Below are positions 10,101 to 18,411 of a stretch of 64,000 nt of DNA, piece after piece. Origin of the DNA: Pigmentiphaga aceris. Lineage in GTDB: Bacteria > Pseudomonadota > Gammaproteobacteria > Burkholderiales > Burkholderiaceae_B. The stretch lies in assembly GCF_008119665.1 (NCBI RefSeq), contig NZ_CP043046.1, positions 1,240,001-1,304,000 on the forward strand, read 5' to 3'. The position numbers and the translations under genes are program-made. Under the pieces are notes generated by a model, which saw only the letters and a program-made list of their open reading frames with translations, had not been told where the DNA came from and did no database searches. Within the stretch, counting starts at the first letter, position 1. The number at the start of each line of letters is the position of its first letter.

Positions 10101-12934
10101 TCCAGGTTGTGTTCGATCACCAGCAAGGTGTGGCCAGCGCCCAGCAGCTTGCGGAAGGCGTTCATCAAACGCGCCACGTCGTCGAAGTGCAGGCCGGTGG
10201 TGGGTTCGTCGAACAGGAACAGGCTGCCTTTCTTCGCCAGCTTGGCACCGCTGGTCAAAATGCCCGAGCGTGCTGCTTCGGCCAGGTGGCCTGCCAGCTT
10301 CAGGCGCTGCGCTTCACCGCCCGACAAAGTCGGCACGGGTTGGCCCAGGCGCACGTACTCCAGACCCACATCGGCCAGCGGGGCCAGACCGGTCAGTACC
10401 TCGCGTGATCCGGCGAAGAAGATCAGCGCTTCGTTCACCGTCATGTCCAACACGTCGGAAATCGACGCTTCGCGGCCGTCGCGTTCGATCTTCACTTCGC
10501 GGATTTCAGGGCGGAAACGGGTGCCGTCGCAATCCGGGCAGCGAAGATAAACATCGGACAGGAACTGCATTTCCACGTGTTCGAAGCCCGTGCCGCCGCA
10601 GGTCGGGCAGCGGCCATCGCCGGCATTGAAGCTGAAGGTGCCGGCGGTGTAGTCGCGCTCCTTGGACAGGCGCGCATTGGCGAACAGCTTGCGGATCGCG
10701 TCGAACGCGCCCACATAGCTGGCCGGATTGGAGCGTGCCGTCTTGCCGACCGGTGACTGGTCCACCATCACCACGTCGGCAATCCAGTCGTCGCCCAGCA
10801 CACGGTCGTGCTCGCCCGGCGTCTCGGTCGGTTTGCCCTTGAGTTTCAGCAGGGCGGGGTACAGCACATCCTGCACCAGCGTGGACTTGCCCGAGCCGGA
10901 AACGCCGGTGATGCACACCAGTCGGCCCAGCGGGATTTCCACATCGACATTCTTCAGGTTGTGTTCACGCGCGCCCTGTACGATCAGGCGCGGCGTGTTG
11001 TCGGCCACGGCCATCGGGCGTGGCGCAGACACGTGCTTGCGGCCAGACAGGTAGTCACCAGTCAAGGTGGTCGCGCTGCGCAGTCCGTCAGGCGTGCCGT
11101 TGAACACGATATTGCCGCCGCGTTCGCCCGGTCCCGGGCCGATGTCGATCACCCGGTCGGCGGCCAGCATGACTTGTGGATCGTGCTCGACCACCACCAG
11201 CGAATTGCCGGCATCACGCAGTCGATGCATCACTTCCACCACGCGATGCATATCGCGCGGGTGCAAGCCGATGGAGGGTTCATCCAGCACGAACAAGGTG
11301 TTGACCAAGGACGTACCTAGCGCGGTCGTCAGATTGATCCGCTGCACCTCGCCGCCCGACAGCGTGCGGCTTTGGCGGTCCAGCGTCAGGTAGCCCAGGC
11401 CCACGTCGCACAGGAATTTCAGGCGTGCGCGGACTTCTTCCAGCAGCATTTCTGTTGCGGCGTCCATCACGCCATCGAAGTGCAGCAGGTCGGCAAACGT
11501 GCGCACCCGCTCGATGGGCAGCTGCATCAGGTCGTGCATGGACAAGCCGGGCAGTGAATACAGGGTGTCGCGGCTCCAGGTGGCCTGCACCGGCATGTAG
11601 CGGGTGTACTTGCCGTCATCGGGCGGCAGCACCGCATCGGCTTCGTCCTTGCTGCCGACCCGCCACAGCAGCGCATCGGGTTTTAGACGCGCACCGTGGC
11701 AGGTGGGGCAGGTGGTGTAGCTGCGGTACTTCGACAAGAGCACACGGATGTGCATCTTGTAGGCCTTGGTTTCCAGCCAGGCAAAGAAGCGGCGCACGCC
11801 GTACCACTGGTGTTTCCAGGCGTCGCTATTGCCCTTGAAGTCGTCTGCGCCGTCCAGCACCCAGTTGCGCTGTGCTTCGGTCAGACGATGCCAGGCCACG
11901 TCTACCGGCACACCGGCACGCTCGGCATATTTCAGCAGTTCGGTCTGCGCTTCCGAATAAGACGCTGTCTGCCAGGGCTTGACTGCACCGCCACGCAGCG
12001 ACTTGTTCTCGTCTGGAATCACCAGGCCGAAATCCACGCCGATGACCCGTCCGAAACCTCGGCAGGTTTCGCAGGCACCCAATGGGGAATTGAACGAGAA
12101 AGTGCTGGGCACCGCATCGCTGTAGCTGATGTCGCTGTCGGCATCGTGCAGCTGGTTGCTGAAACGCCAGACCTGGCCTTCCTTGCCTTCGTCGTCCATG
12201 ACGCGCACGGCCACGTGGCCTGCGCCCAGGCGCAGAGCGGCATCCAGGCCTTCCATCACACGCACGCGTTCAGCCGTGCCCAGACGGAAACGGTCTTGCA
12301 CCACGTCCAACTTCTGCACCGCCGTCTTGCCCTTGCCCACCGTCGTGCGCGAGTGGATGCGCGTGTAGCCCTGGCGTTCCAGCGAGGCCAGAATTTCTTC
12401 CTCGCTGAAGTTGGCGGGCACGGTGATCGGGAAGGTCAGCACCAGGCGTGGATCGCCCGCTTTCTCGGCACGTTCCGCCAGCGCTGCATAGATGGTTTCC
12501 GGCGTATCGCGTTCCACGCGTCTGGCGGTCACCCGGTCGAACAGCCGGCCAGCCCGCGCATACAACAGCTTCAGGTGATCGTTCAGTTCGGTCATGGTGC
12601 CGACCGTGCTGCGCGAGCTTCGTACCGGATTGGTCTGGTCGATGGCAATCGCAGGCGGAATGCCGTCGATGCGGTCCACCTGCGGCTTGTCCATCCGGTC
12701 CAGGAACTGACGCGCGTACGGAGAAAATGTCTCGACGTAGCGCCGTTGTCCCTCGGCATACAGCGTGTCGAACACCAGCGAACTTTTGCCGGAGCCAGAC
12801 ACGCCCGTTACCACCACCAATTCGTTGGTGGGGATGCTCAGGCTGAGGTTCTTCAGGTTGTTCTGGCGGGCACCGGTGACGCGGATCTCGGCGACGTCGT
12901 CGGAGGAGGGGACAGGTTGCGTGTTGTCAGTCAT
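7145..12934 (-). CDS. Double-length UvrA-like excinuclease ATPase (tandem fusion of two UvrA units)
   Basis: A 1929-residue protein, twice the usual UvrA length of about 950. Four GVSGSGKS Walker A loops sit near residues 45, 678, 1080 and 1607, each followed by LSGGE signature and DEPT/DEPS Walker B motifs, so there are two complete UvrA-like units. Each unit ends with a CxxC...CxxC zinc module (CPTCGGTGF...CPDC; CPACEGQGM...CDVC). The first zinc finger is intact only in the second unit (CPCC...CTDC); the first unit keeps only the later pair (CETC). The protein would recognise damaged DNA in nucleotide excision repair or a related tolerance path. Long UvrA-like proteins occur in several Burkholderiales, probably beside a normal uvrA elsewhere. 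All motifs look intact, with no frameshift. Confidence 0.93.
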   Translation of the reverse strand: MTDNTQPVPSSDDVAEIRVTGARQNNLKNLSLSIPTNELVVVTGVSGSGKSSLVFDTLYAEGQRRYVETFSPYARQFLDRMDKPQVDRIDGIPPAIAIDQTNPVRSSRSTVGTMTELNDHLKLLYARAGRLFDRVTARRVERDTPETIYAALAERAEKAGDPRLVLTFPITVPANFSEEEILASLERQGYTRIHSRTTVGKGKTAVQKLDVVQDRFRLGTAERVRVMEGLDAALRLGAGHVAVRVMDDEGKEGQVWRFSNQLHDADSDISYSDAVPSTFSFNSPLGACETCRGFGRVIGVDFGLVIPDENKSLRGGAVKPWQTASYSEAQTELLKYAERAGVPVDVAWHRLTEAQRNWVLDGADDFKGNSDAWKHQWYGVRRFFAWLETKAYKMHIRVLLSKYRSYTTCPTCHGARLKPDALLWRVGSKDEADAVLPPDDGKYTRYMPVQATWSRDTLYSLPGLSMHDLMQLPIERVRTFADLLHFDGVMDAATEMLLEEVRARLKFLCDVGLGYLTLDRQSRTLSGGEVQRINLTTALGTSLVNTLFVLDEPSIGLHPRDMHRVVEVMHRLRDAGNSLVVVEHDPQVMLAADRVIDIGPGPGERGGNIVFNGTPDGLRSATTLTGDYLSGRKHVSAPRPMAVADNTPRLIVQGAREHNLKNVDVEIPLGRLVCITGVSGSGKSTLVQDVLYPALLKLKGKPTETPGEHDRVLGDDWIADVVMVDQSPVGKTARSNPASYVGAFDAIRKLFANARLSKERDYTAGTFSFNAGDGRCPTCGGTGFEHVEMQFLSDVYLRCPDCDGTRFRPEIREVKIERDGREASISDVLDMTVNEALIFFAGSREVLTGLAPLADVGLEYVRLGQPVPTLSGGEAQRLKLAGHLAEAARSGILTSGAKLAKKGSLFLFDEPTTGLHFDDVARLMNAFRKLLGAGHTLLVIEHNLDVIRAADWLIDLGPDGGDAGGQIMAVGTPQDVMAVEASYTGQALKDYEADIGALGSGAKAAVAPGVAERSIAYAAANPATITGSTDEDMGVPLQSVLARQRRGPKAISIRNAREHNLKNVDVDIPRNAFTVITGVSGSGKSTLAFDILFNEGQRRYLESLNAYARSIVQPAGKPDVDAIYGIPPTVAIEQRTSRGGRKSTVATMTEVHHFLRLMYVKLGTQHCPNCHVPVEPQTFDLIVSRILRDMKGQHIGLMAPLVTARKGYYTDLAKWAANKGHSHLRVDGEFLPTAKWPRLDRFKEHTIELPVADFVVDAANEAQLRGFLRDSLEHGHGVMSVVWPLDHLRAAVDKGEPAPALQQQVFSIKRACPCCGLSFPEPDPRLFSYNSKHGWCTDCFGTGVRLAGFDGEQTGEEAGWNDAYDGATETCQSCHGHRLNPIALSVMWHGKSIADLTSISVRNSRSFFDDLQVEGREAEISRDILAELRSRLAFLEEVGLGYLELDRAAPTLSGGEAQRIRLAAQLGSNLQGVCYVLDEPTIGLHPRDNRILLDALSRLEQKGNTLVVVEHDEDTIRRAAHIIDIGPGAGVRGGQVVAQGTAQDLMDSEGSITGRYLKHPLQHPMQVRRTVDADTPRLHIHNATLHNLQGVEANFPLGRLSVVTGVSGSGKSSLARDVLLDNLKRIVGERDPKPVWTGCSSIEGWDQLDRVLEVDQTPIGKTPRSCPATYIGFWDAVRKQFADTAEARMRGWTAARFSFNTGDGRCPACEGQGMRTIEMSFLPDVKVLCDVCHGARFNRETLAVQLRGKNVGEVLTMEIDDAIEYFAAHPAILNPLQLMQDVGLGYLTLGQPSPTLSGGEAQRIKLVSELVKARIGDGTFRTGRASRPTHTLYVLDEPTVGLSMADVEKLIRVLHRLTDAGNTVVVIEHNLDVIAEADWLLDMGPEGGTGGGQLVAVGTPEGLVQEHPDSHTGLVLAEFLQPRAQAATI

Positions 12935-12957
12935 CAGCTCGGTCAGTCATCAGCTCG
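12926..12957. repeat. Perfect 16-bp tandem duplication across the uvrA start codon
   Basis: GTCAGTCATCAGCTCG occurs twice back to back (12926-12941 and 12942-12957). The duplicated block includes the uvrA start codon, so a second ATG lies 16 bases upstream in another frame. That ATG opens a seven-codon reading frame whose stop lies just inside uvrA. Confidence 0.9.
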
Positions 12958-13388
12958 ACGCGGGGGCGGCAGCAGAAGGCGGGAAAAGAGTGGGGTATGC
13001 AGGCAGGGCAATGGCAAGGCCGCTGGCAAGAAACGGACCCGATGGACGGGATCGGTTCGGCCATCGACTATCGTAGCCGGTCGGGCAAAATGCTCATATC
13101 ACCAGCCGCGACAAGGCTTTGTCGTGTCCGGTCTTGCGGGGGAGTCTTTCATATGGGGGCGTTGTGGCCGCATCCAATCCAGGGCGACAATGCTTTTCAA
13201 CACCCGGAGCCAGCTGGCGATGCTTGGCGATCTGCCGAGGGGCAGCGTGACGCAGACGAGACGCTTTCTGCCGGTAATAAAACGCTTGCTTGAATTTCCG
13301 CTAGAATCACGGGTTGACCGAAGACGGGCAGAATTTGCTGGCCCGCCGCGAGTTCCGCAAATTCACTACCCAGATTCCGGAGATACAC
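12958..13388. other. Intergenic region between uvrA and the small basic protein gene
   Basis: No gene was found in this 430-base stretch between divergent genes. It must hold the uvrA promoter (minus strand) and that of the small gene (plus strand). A TAGAAT at 13302-13307 could be a -10 element for the latter, but I see no good -35 at the right spacing. GGAG lies shortly before the ATG at 13389. Confidence 0.4.
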
Positions 13389-13517
13389 ATGGCAGAACGT
13401 AAACGCACTCGTCGTAACACGCTTGAGCGTCGTTGCCTGGGCAAGGCTTTCAAGCGCTTGTTCAATGGCTCGGCCAAGGGCGTCTTCAAGATGCTGGAAA
13501 AGGTCAAGAAGGCTTAA
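13389..13517 (+). CDS. Small highly basic 42-residue protein, unknown function
   Basis: A 42-residue protein rich in Arg and Lys (MAERKRTRRN at the start, LEKVKKA at the end), preceded by CCGGAG seven bases before the ATG and followed 55 bases later by a strong rho-independent terminator. Codon choice is of the highly expressed type (CGT for Arg, CTG for Leu). It is not ribosomal protein S21, which is longer and begins differently. The charge suggests binding to RNA, DNA or ribosomes, but that is inference. It is monocistronic. The frame is also open for 25 codons upstream, but the ribosome site points to this ATG. Confidence 0.65.
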   Translation: MAERKRTRRNTLERRCLGKAFKRLFNGSAKGVFKMLEKVKKA

Positions 13518-13572
13518 TGCCTGGGGCTTAATTGCCTGCCAGACCCGTGCGAGGCAATTTGTCTCGCGCATG

Positions 13573-13601
13573 AAAAAACCGCAGCGTGCTGCGGTTTTTT
13601 T
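13573..13601 (+). terminator. Rho-independent terminator of the small basic gene
   Basis: Stem AAAAAACCGCAG / CTGCGGTTTTTT with loop CGTG and a run of seven T. The A-tract on the other side makes it usable for the convergent minus-strand creatininase gene. Confidence 0.9.
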
Positions 13602-13679
13602 CGTCTGGATACTTTTCAGGATGAATTCGGAAGCCAAATCCGATGGTCAGTCAGCTATCGGATCTTGCCATCGCCTGCT

Positions 13680-14420
13680 TCATTCCCACGGCCCGATCAA
13701 CTGCGCCCGGGTTTCGGCCACGCCGACATCCCACAATTCCTGCATGACGGCGTCGGGTTTCTGGAAATCGCCACCGTAATTGCCAAGGCCGATATACGCC
13801 CGGACTTCATCCGGGTGCATCAGGCGCAGACGCGCCAGATCGATCATCGGCTGGGGCTGGGTGGGCTGCTCGACACCGGCAATGCGGGTGATCGGGAAGT
13901 TCTCCATCCACGACGCATGCGACGCCACCGGGTCGATTTCCTTGACCTTGGCCAAGGTGGCCGGTGCATTCCACCAGTTGTGGAATTTCACCCGCACGCC
14001 GGGGTGGCTGGCCATCCATTCCATCGCAAACGCGGCCGCCGGCTGGTTTCCGCCGTGGCCGTTGACCAGCATGATGCGTTTGAATCCGTGATGGGCCAGG
14101 CCGTCCAGCAGGTCTGCGATCAGCGCAATGTAGGTGCGGGTACGCAGCGTCAGGGTGCCGGGGAAGCTCATGTAATAAGGCGACAAGCCGACCGGCACGG
14201 CGTTGTAGACCGGAATGCCGAGCGGCTCGGCGGCCGCCACGGCAATCTCTTCGGCCAGAATTGCATCGACGTTCAGGCTCAGCAGCGCGTGTTGCTCGGT
14301 GCTGCCCAGGGGCAGGATCACCCGATCGTCGTGTTCCAGATAGGCTTCAATCTGCTGCCAGTGGCAATCGCGAATACGCACGTGTCGGTCAGCCCGGCGG
14401 AATGCGAACGGCGGTACCAA
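13680..14420 (-). CDS. Creatininase-family amidohydrolase
   Basis: A 246-residue member of the creatininase/creatinine amidohydrolase family, metal-dependent hydrolases acting on cyclic amides. Family motifs are LPLGSTEQHALLSLNVDA (metal-binding Glu, His and Asp), SPYYMSFPGTLTL and MLVNGHGGN. The substrate is unknown; family members act on creatinine, formamidopyrimidines or pigment precursors. The ATG at 14420 overlaps the end of mltD by 32 bases. A GTG at 14381-14379, just after the mltD stop and opening at VRIRDCHW, is an alternative start that avoids overlap and keeps all conserved residues. It is probably co-transcribed with mltD. Confidence 0.85.
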   Translation of the reverse strand: MVPPFAFRRADRHVRIRDCHWQQIEAYLEHDDRVILPLGSTEQHALLSLNVDAILAEEIAVAAAEPLGIPVYNAVPVGLSPYYMSFPGTLTLRTRTYIALIADLLDGLAHHGFKRIMLVNGHGGNQPAAAFAMEWMASHPGVRVKFHNWWNAPATLAKVKEIDPVASHASWMENFPITRIAGVEQPTQPQPMIDLARLRLMHPDEVRAYIGLGNYGGDFQKPDAVMQELWDVGVAETRAQLIGPWE

Positions 14421-15945
14421 TGCGCAGCACAGATTTGGCGATGCCGTTATTGGCGGCCGTCAGTTCCGACACGCTGGTGCGGTAGCGCTGCGCAATCGAT
14501 GCAAGCGTATCGCCCTGCACCACCTTGTGGGTGCGGGTGGGTTTGGCGGCAGCCTGCGGGCGTCCTCGGGCTGCAGCCTGCTGCTGCGGCTTGGCGACAG
14601 CAGCGGCTTGCTGGCGCGTGCGGCTTGCGGCAGCGGCCTGTTCGCGGCTCTTGGCTGCGGCCAGCTCACGGCCACGGTCACGTGCCGACACGACTTCCTG
14701 CTTGGCCTCGACGGCCCGGCCGCGACTGGCGGCTGCGGCATCCTTGACCACCTGCACCGAGGTGGCGCGGGTCGGGATCAGCAGCACCTGGCCGGTTTCG
14801 ATGGCGCTGCGCATGGTCAGGCCATTGGCTTCGGTCAGCGTTGCCACCGACAGGTTGTAGCGCTTGGCAATCGCCGGCAGCTTTTCACCGCGAGCCACCG
14901 TGTGGGTGCCCCAGGACGACAGCGCACCGTCGTAGGACTTCAGGTTGGTCTCGAAAATCGCTACGCGGTCGGTCGGCAGGATCAGGGTCGGTTCGTGGCG
15001 GCCCAGGATCACATTGCGGTTGAACGAGGGGTTAAGTGCCTTGAATTCTTCGACCGGCATTTCAGCCAGCTTGGCCGCCAACGGAACATCGATGTCGCGA
15101 TTACGCGTGATGGTCACGAAGTAGGGCGTGTTGTCGACCACCGGCAGTTGGACGTTGAAGTCCTGCGGGTGGGCAATGATGTTCTTGATCGCCTGCAGCT
15201 TGGGGATGTAGTTGCGCGTTTCGTTGGGCATGTCGAGCGACAGATAGTCGGTCGGCATGTCGCGGCCGGCGTTCTTTTCGATCGCACGTTTGACCGAGCC
15301 TTCGCCCCAGTTGTAGGACGCCAGCGCCAGGTGCCAGTCGCCGTGGAAGTCGAACAGGTATTCCAGATAGTCCAGGGCCGCATTGGTCGACGCGATCGGG
15401 TCGCGACGCTCGTCACGCCACCAGTCCTGCTTCAGGTTGTAGCCACGGCCGGTGCTGGGAATGAATTGCCACAGGCCCGAGGCCTTGGCGGGCGAGTACG
15501 CCCACGGGTCGTAGGCGCTTTCCACGAAGGGCAGCAGCGCCAGCTCGGTGGGCATGCCGCGACGGTCGATTTCCTCGACGATATAGAACAGGTACTTGCC
15601 GGCACGGGCCGCAATGCGTTGCAGGTATTCGGGCTTGCGGGAATAGAACTCTTCCCACTCCTGCACCAGTGGCGTGTCGATGTTGGGCACCGAGAAGCCA
15701 CGGCGGACGCGTTTCCACACGTCATCGGGGGCGACGGTCAGATCAACGGTACGCGCGGCAACGACTTCGACGGCGGCATGAGTCAGCGGATCTGCGATAC
15801 GAACACGCGGACCGGATTCCTGCTGGGGCGACGTGGGGGAGCCCTGGGGCGTCTGGCCGTCCGGTCCGGTCGCGGTGGGCGGCGGGGCAGTCGCGCAGCC
15901 CGCCAGCGCCAGCACCGCGATGGCGATACTAAGAATGACTTTCAT
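14389..15945 (-). CDS. mltD: Membrane-bound lytic murein transglycosylase D
   Basis: A 518-residue lipoprotein that cleaves the glycan strand of peptidoglycan, leaving 1,6-anhydro-muramic ends. The N-terminus is a lipoprotein signal with lipobox LAGC (Cys17). The SLT domain follows, with catalytic Glu142 in PFVESAYDPWAYSPAKASG and the GLWQF and YNWGEG motifs. Two LysM domains bind peptidoglycan: one begins at HTVARGEKL and one at HKVVQGDTL near the C-terminus. They are joined by an unusually long Ala/Gln/Arg-rich linker (residues about 405-465). It lies upstream of the creatininase-family gene, with overlapping ends. Confidence 0.95.
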   Translation of the reverse strand: MKVILSIAIAVLALAGCATAPPPTATGPDGQTPQGSPTSPQQESGPRVRIADPLTHAAVEVVAARTVDLTVAPDDVWKRVRRGFSVPNIDTPLVQEWEEFYSRKPEYLQRIAARAGKYLFYIVEEIDRRGMPTELALLPFVESAYDPWAYSPAKASGLWQFIPSTGRGYNLKQDWWRDERRDPIASTNAALDYLEYLFDFHGDWHLALASYNWGEGSVKRAIEKNAGRDMPTDYLSLDMPNETRNYIPKLQAIKNIIAHPQDFNVQLPVVDNTPYFVTITRNRDIDVPLAAKLAEMPVEEFKALNPSFNRNVILGRHEPTLILPTDRVAIFETNLKSYDGALSSWGTHTVARGEKLPAIAKRYNLSVATLTEANGLTMRSAIETGQVLLIPTRATSVQVVKDAAAASRGRAVEAKQEVVSARDRGRELAAAKSREQAAAASRTRQQAAAVAKPQQQAAARGRPQAAAKPTRTHKVVQGDTLASIAQRYRTSVSELTAANNGIAKSVLRIGTAVRIPPG

Positions 15946-16059
15946 GTTCGTCCTGGATTCGCAGCCGCGAGATAGTAGGGAGGCGGCCGGACCTCGTCAA
16001 TAGGGGTTACGTTTTAGCGTATTTTTGGCTGATCTTGCCAGAAGATCGCGACCAAGCAT

Positions 16060-16893
16060 TCAGCGGAAGCTGTTTTTCCACTCGCGCAGCGCCGCAAAAA
16101 CGGCGATTTCGTCTTGCAAAGGATGCCCGGCGTGGCTGCTTGCCGCTGCCTGGATGCCAGCTATATGAGTGCGCAGGAATGGGTTGATGGCCAGCTCGAC
16201 CCCCAGAGCAGCCGGCAGCGTGGGTTGCCCGCGTGCGCGCAGGGTTTCCGCCGCTTTTTGCCAACCCGCCAGGGCCAGATTGTCCGGGTCAACAGCGCGC
16301 GCCCAGCGCAGATTCGACAAGGTGTACTCATGCGCGGCGTAGACCAGGGTGGCGGGCGGCAGGGCCGCCAGGCTGGCCAGAGACGCGTGCATCTGCGCGG
16401 GTGTGCCTTCGAACAGGCGACCACAGCCCCCGGAAAACAAGGTGTCGCCGCAGAACACCACGGGCTTGCTATGAGCGTAGCCCGCGTAGGCAATGTGGCC
16501 TGCGGTATGGCCTGGTACATCGATTACTCGCAGGTCCAGTCCGACCTCGGCCAGCGTTACCTGATCGCCGCCGCGCAGGGGCACGTCGCAGTGCGGCAAG
16601 GTCTCGGTTGCCGGGCCATAGACCCTTGCGCCGGTCTCGGCGACCAGCTCGGCAACACCACCGACATGATCGTTGTGGTGGTGAGTCAGTAGAATGGCGC
16701 GCAACCGCAAGCCGGCGGCCGCCAGGCGTGCACGTACTGGCGCGGCCTGGCCCGGATCGATCACCACGGCGTTGCCGCCCGCATGGACCAACCATATATA
16801 GTTGTCCTCGAACGCGGGCAGCGCCTCGATGGCTGGCGTCGAATGCACGCGTTGTTCAGCTTGGTCTACCTGTTGTCCCGTCGAGTCACTCAT
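16060..16893 (-). CDS. gloB: Hydroxyacylglutathione hydrolase (glyoxalase II)
   Basis: A 277-residue metallo-beta-lactamase-fold enzyme that hydrolyses S-lactoylglutathione to lactate and glutathione in methylglyoxal removal. THHHNDH (His71, His73, Asp75, His76) forms the binuclear metal site, and later ligands appear in PGHTAGHI, CGDTLFSGGCGR and AAHEYT. The ATG at 16893 overlaps the start codon of the divergent methyltransferase gene by two bases. The first 20 residues are not conserved in the family, so a GTG at 16848-16846 (VHSTPAIEALPAF) may be the real start. The gene order with the methyltransferase and rnhA matches E. coli gloB-yafS-rnhA. Confidence 0.95.
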   Translation of the reverse strand: MSDSTGQQVDQAEQRVHSTPAIEALPAFEDNYIWLVHAGGNAVVIDPGQAAPVRARLAAAGLRLRAILLTHHHNDHVGGVAELVAETGARVYGPATETLPHCDVPLRGGDQVTLAEVGLDLRVIDVPGHTAGHIAYAGYAHSKPVVFCGDTLFSGGCGRLFEGTPAQMHASLASLAALPPATLVYAAHEYTLSNLRWARAVDPDNLALAGWQKAAETLRARGQPTLPAALGVELAINPFLRTHIAGIQAAASSHAGHPLQDEIAVFAALREWKNSFR

Positions 16894-17704
16894 GTCATCT
16901 TCCCCGATTAATCCGCCGATTGTAGAACTGGGTCCCTGGCTCGATACGCCTGCCGGCCGCTACCTGGCGGCCTGGGAAATGAGCCAATACGACAACGCCG
17001 TGGGCGATGTGTTCGGTTATCACGCCTTGCAGATCGGTCTGCCCGAGATGGATTGCCTGCGCGCCAACCGGATGCCCTTCAAGGGATTCGTCGGCGAAAC
17101 GCCTGCGCCTGCCAACCTGCACTTTCGCTGGAGTGCCGTGGCCGTTGCCGATTCCGAAGAATTGCCCTTCGAGTCGCAAAGCGTCGATCTGGTGGTCTTG
17201 CCGCATGCGCTGGAAATGTCACCCGACCCGCACCAGGTGCTGCGCGAGGCCGAGCGTGTGCTGATCCCTGAAGGTCGGCTGGTCATCACGGGTTTTAACC
17301 CGTGGAGCCTGTGGGGGCTGCGCCAGAAGGTTCAGGGTCATCCATCTTTCTTGCCGGATCACGAGCAGATATTGCCTTTGACCCGTCTGAAAGACTGGCT
17401 GACCTTGCTGTCGTTCGAGCTCGACCGTGGCCGTTTCGGCTGTTATCGCCCGCTGTGCAAGACCAATAAATGGCTGGACCGTTACGCCTTCATGGAAAAG
17501 GCGGGCGATCGCTGGTGGCCGGTATGCGGCGCGGCGTATGCAGTGTCGGCAGTCAAGCGGGTGTCTGGCATGCGCCTGATCGCGCCGGCCTGGAAGCAGC
17601 GCAAGTCGGCGCGCCGTGCCGGCATGGTTGCCACCCCGAAGCTGGGCGATGTCCAGGCGGTGCAACCCAATCTACACAATATGCATGTCAAGGATAGTGA
17701 ATGA
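16892..17704 (+). CDS. SAM-dependent methyltransferase (YafS-like)
   Basis: A 270-residue class I methyltransferase. The usual nucleotide-binding region is degenerate here; the recognisable part is [20 protein letters not shown], then [33 protein letters not shown], typical of the Methyltransf_11 group. Its position between gloB (divergent) and rnhA is the same as E. coli yafS, so it is probably the orthologue; the substrate is unknown. The start chosen (MSSSPINPP) is the ATG at 16892, which overlaps the gloB start. It is translationally coupled to rnhA by ATGA. Confidence 0.85.
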   Translation: MSSSPINPPIVELGPWLDTPAGRYLAAWEMSQYDNAVGDVFGYHALQIGLPEMDCLRANRMPFKGFVGETPAPANLHFRWSAVAVADSEELPFESQSVDLVVLPHALEMSPDPHQVLREAERVLIPEGRLVITGFNPWSLWGLRQKVQGHPSFLPDHEQILPLTRLKDWLTLLSFELDRGRFGCYRPLCKTNKWLDRYAFMEKAGDRWWPVCGAAYAVSAVKRVSGMRLIAPAWKQRKSARRAGMVATPKLGDVQAVQPNLHNMHVKDSE

Positions 17705-18147
17705 GCACGGTTGAAATCTGGACGGACGGCGCCTGCAAGGGCAACCCCGGCGTGGGTGGCTGGGGCGCGTTGATGCGTACCGGCCCGCACGAGAAGACTT
17801 TGTTCGGCGGCGAAACGCTGACGACCAATAACCGCATGGAACTGACCGGCGTGATCGAAGCGCTGAAAGCGCTGACGCGCCCGTGCAATGTCGTCATCCA
17901 CACCGATTCGCAGTACGTGCAGAAAGGCATTTCCGAATGGATCAGCGGCTGGAAGCGGCGCGGCTGGATCACGTCCGACAAGAAACCGGTGAAAAATGCC
18001 GATCTCTGGAAGCAGTTGGACGAACTGGCGGTGAAACACACGGTCCAATGGAAATGGGTGCGGGGCCATGCTGGCGACCCGGGTAACGAGCGTGCGGATG
18101 AGTTGGCCAATCAGGGCGTGGCATTGGCCCGGTCGAAGGGCGGCTGA
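17701..18147 (+). CDS. rnhA: Ribonuclease HI
   Basis: A 148-residue enzyme that cuts the RNA strand of RNA-DNA hybrids, acting on R-loops and replication primers. All four catalytic carboxylates are in place: Asp9 ([11 protein letters not shown]), Glu47 ([13 protein letters not shown]), Asp69 (HTDSQYV) and Asp133 (NERADELA), with the His123 of the [10 protein letters not shown] loop. Its length is normal. Its ATG overlaps the stop of the methyltransferase gene. In many proteobacteria it sits next to dnaQ; here an efflux operon separates them. Confidence 0.97.
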   Translation: MSTVEIWTDGACKGNPGVGGWGALMRTGPHEKTLFGGETLTTNNRMELTGVIEALKALTRPCNVVIHTDSQYVQKGISEWISGWKRRGWITSDKKPVKNADLWKQLDELAVKHTVQWKWVRGHAGDPGNERADELANQGVALARSKGG

Positions 18148-18411
18148 GTTCCTGGGCTTGAGAACACTGACGGCCTGCACTTGAAGCCGTTGAGCGGTTG
18201 ACGCCAGGATTGTGTTGCCCGACGCCACACTGCTGGCTGGTGGCAGGCGTATCAGGATGCTACAGTCAGCAGGATCGTGCTTCAGGCGGGAACGTCTTCC
18301 CTGGCACGTTCATCTCGTCCCCGGAGTCACCCGGTAGATCGCACGGCCGGCACCCAACGGCATATTTTCCTTGCAGCACCGCCGCGTGTTGGCCCTCCGC
18401 GAAGTCGATCC

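Noticed and set aside
13001..13016. AGGCAGGGCAATGGCA as a further sigma-54 site
   Set aside because: It lies nearly 400 bases from the next gene with a poor -12 box. It shows that weak matches also occur by chance.
13389..13517. Ribosomal protein S21 (rpsU)
   Set aside because: The protein is 42 residues and lacks the S21 N-terminal sequence; basic charge alone is not enough.
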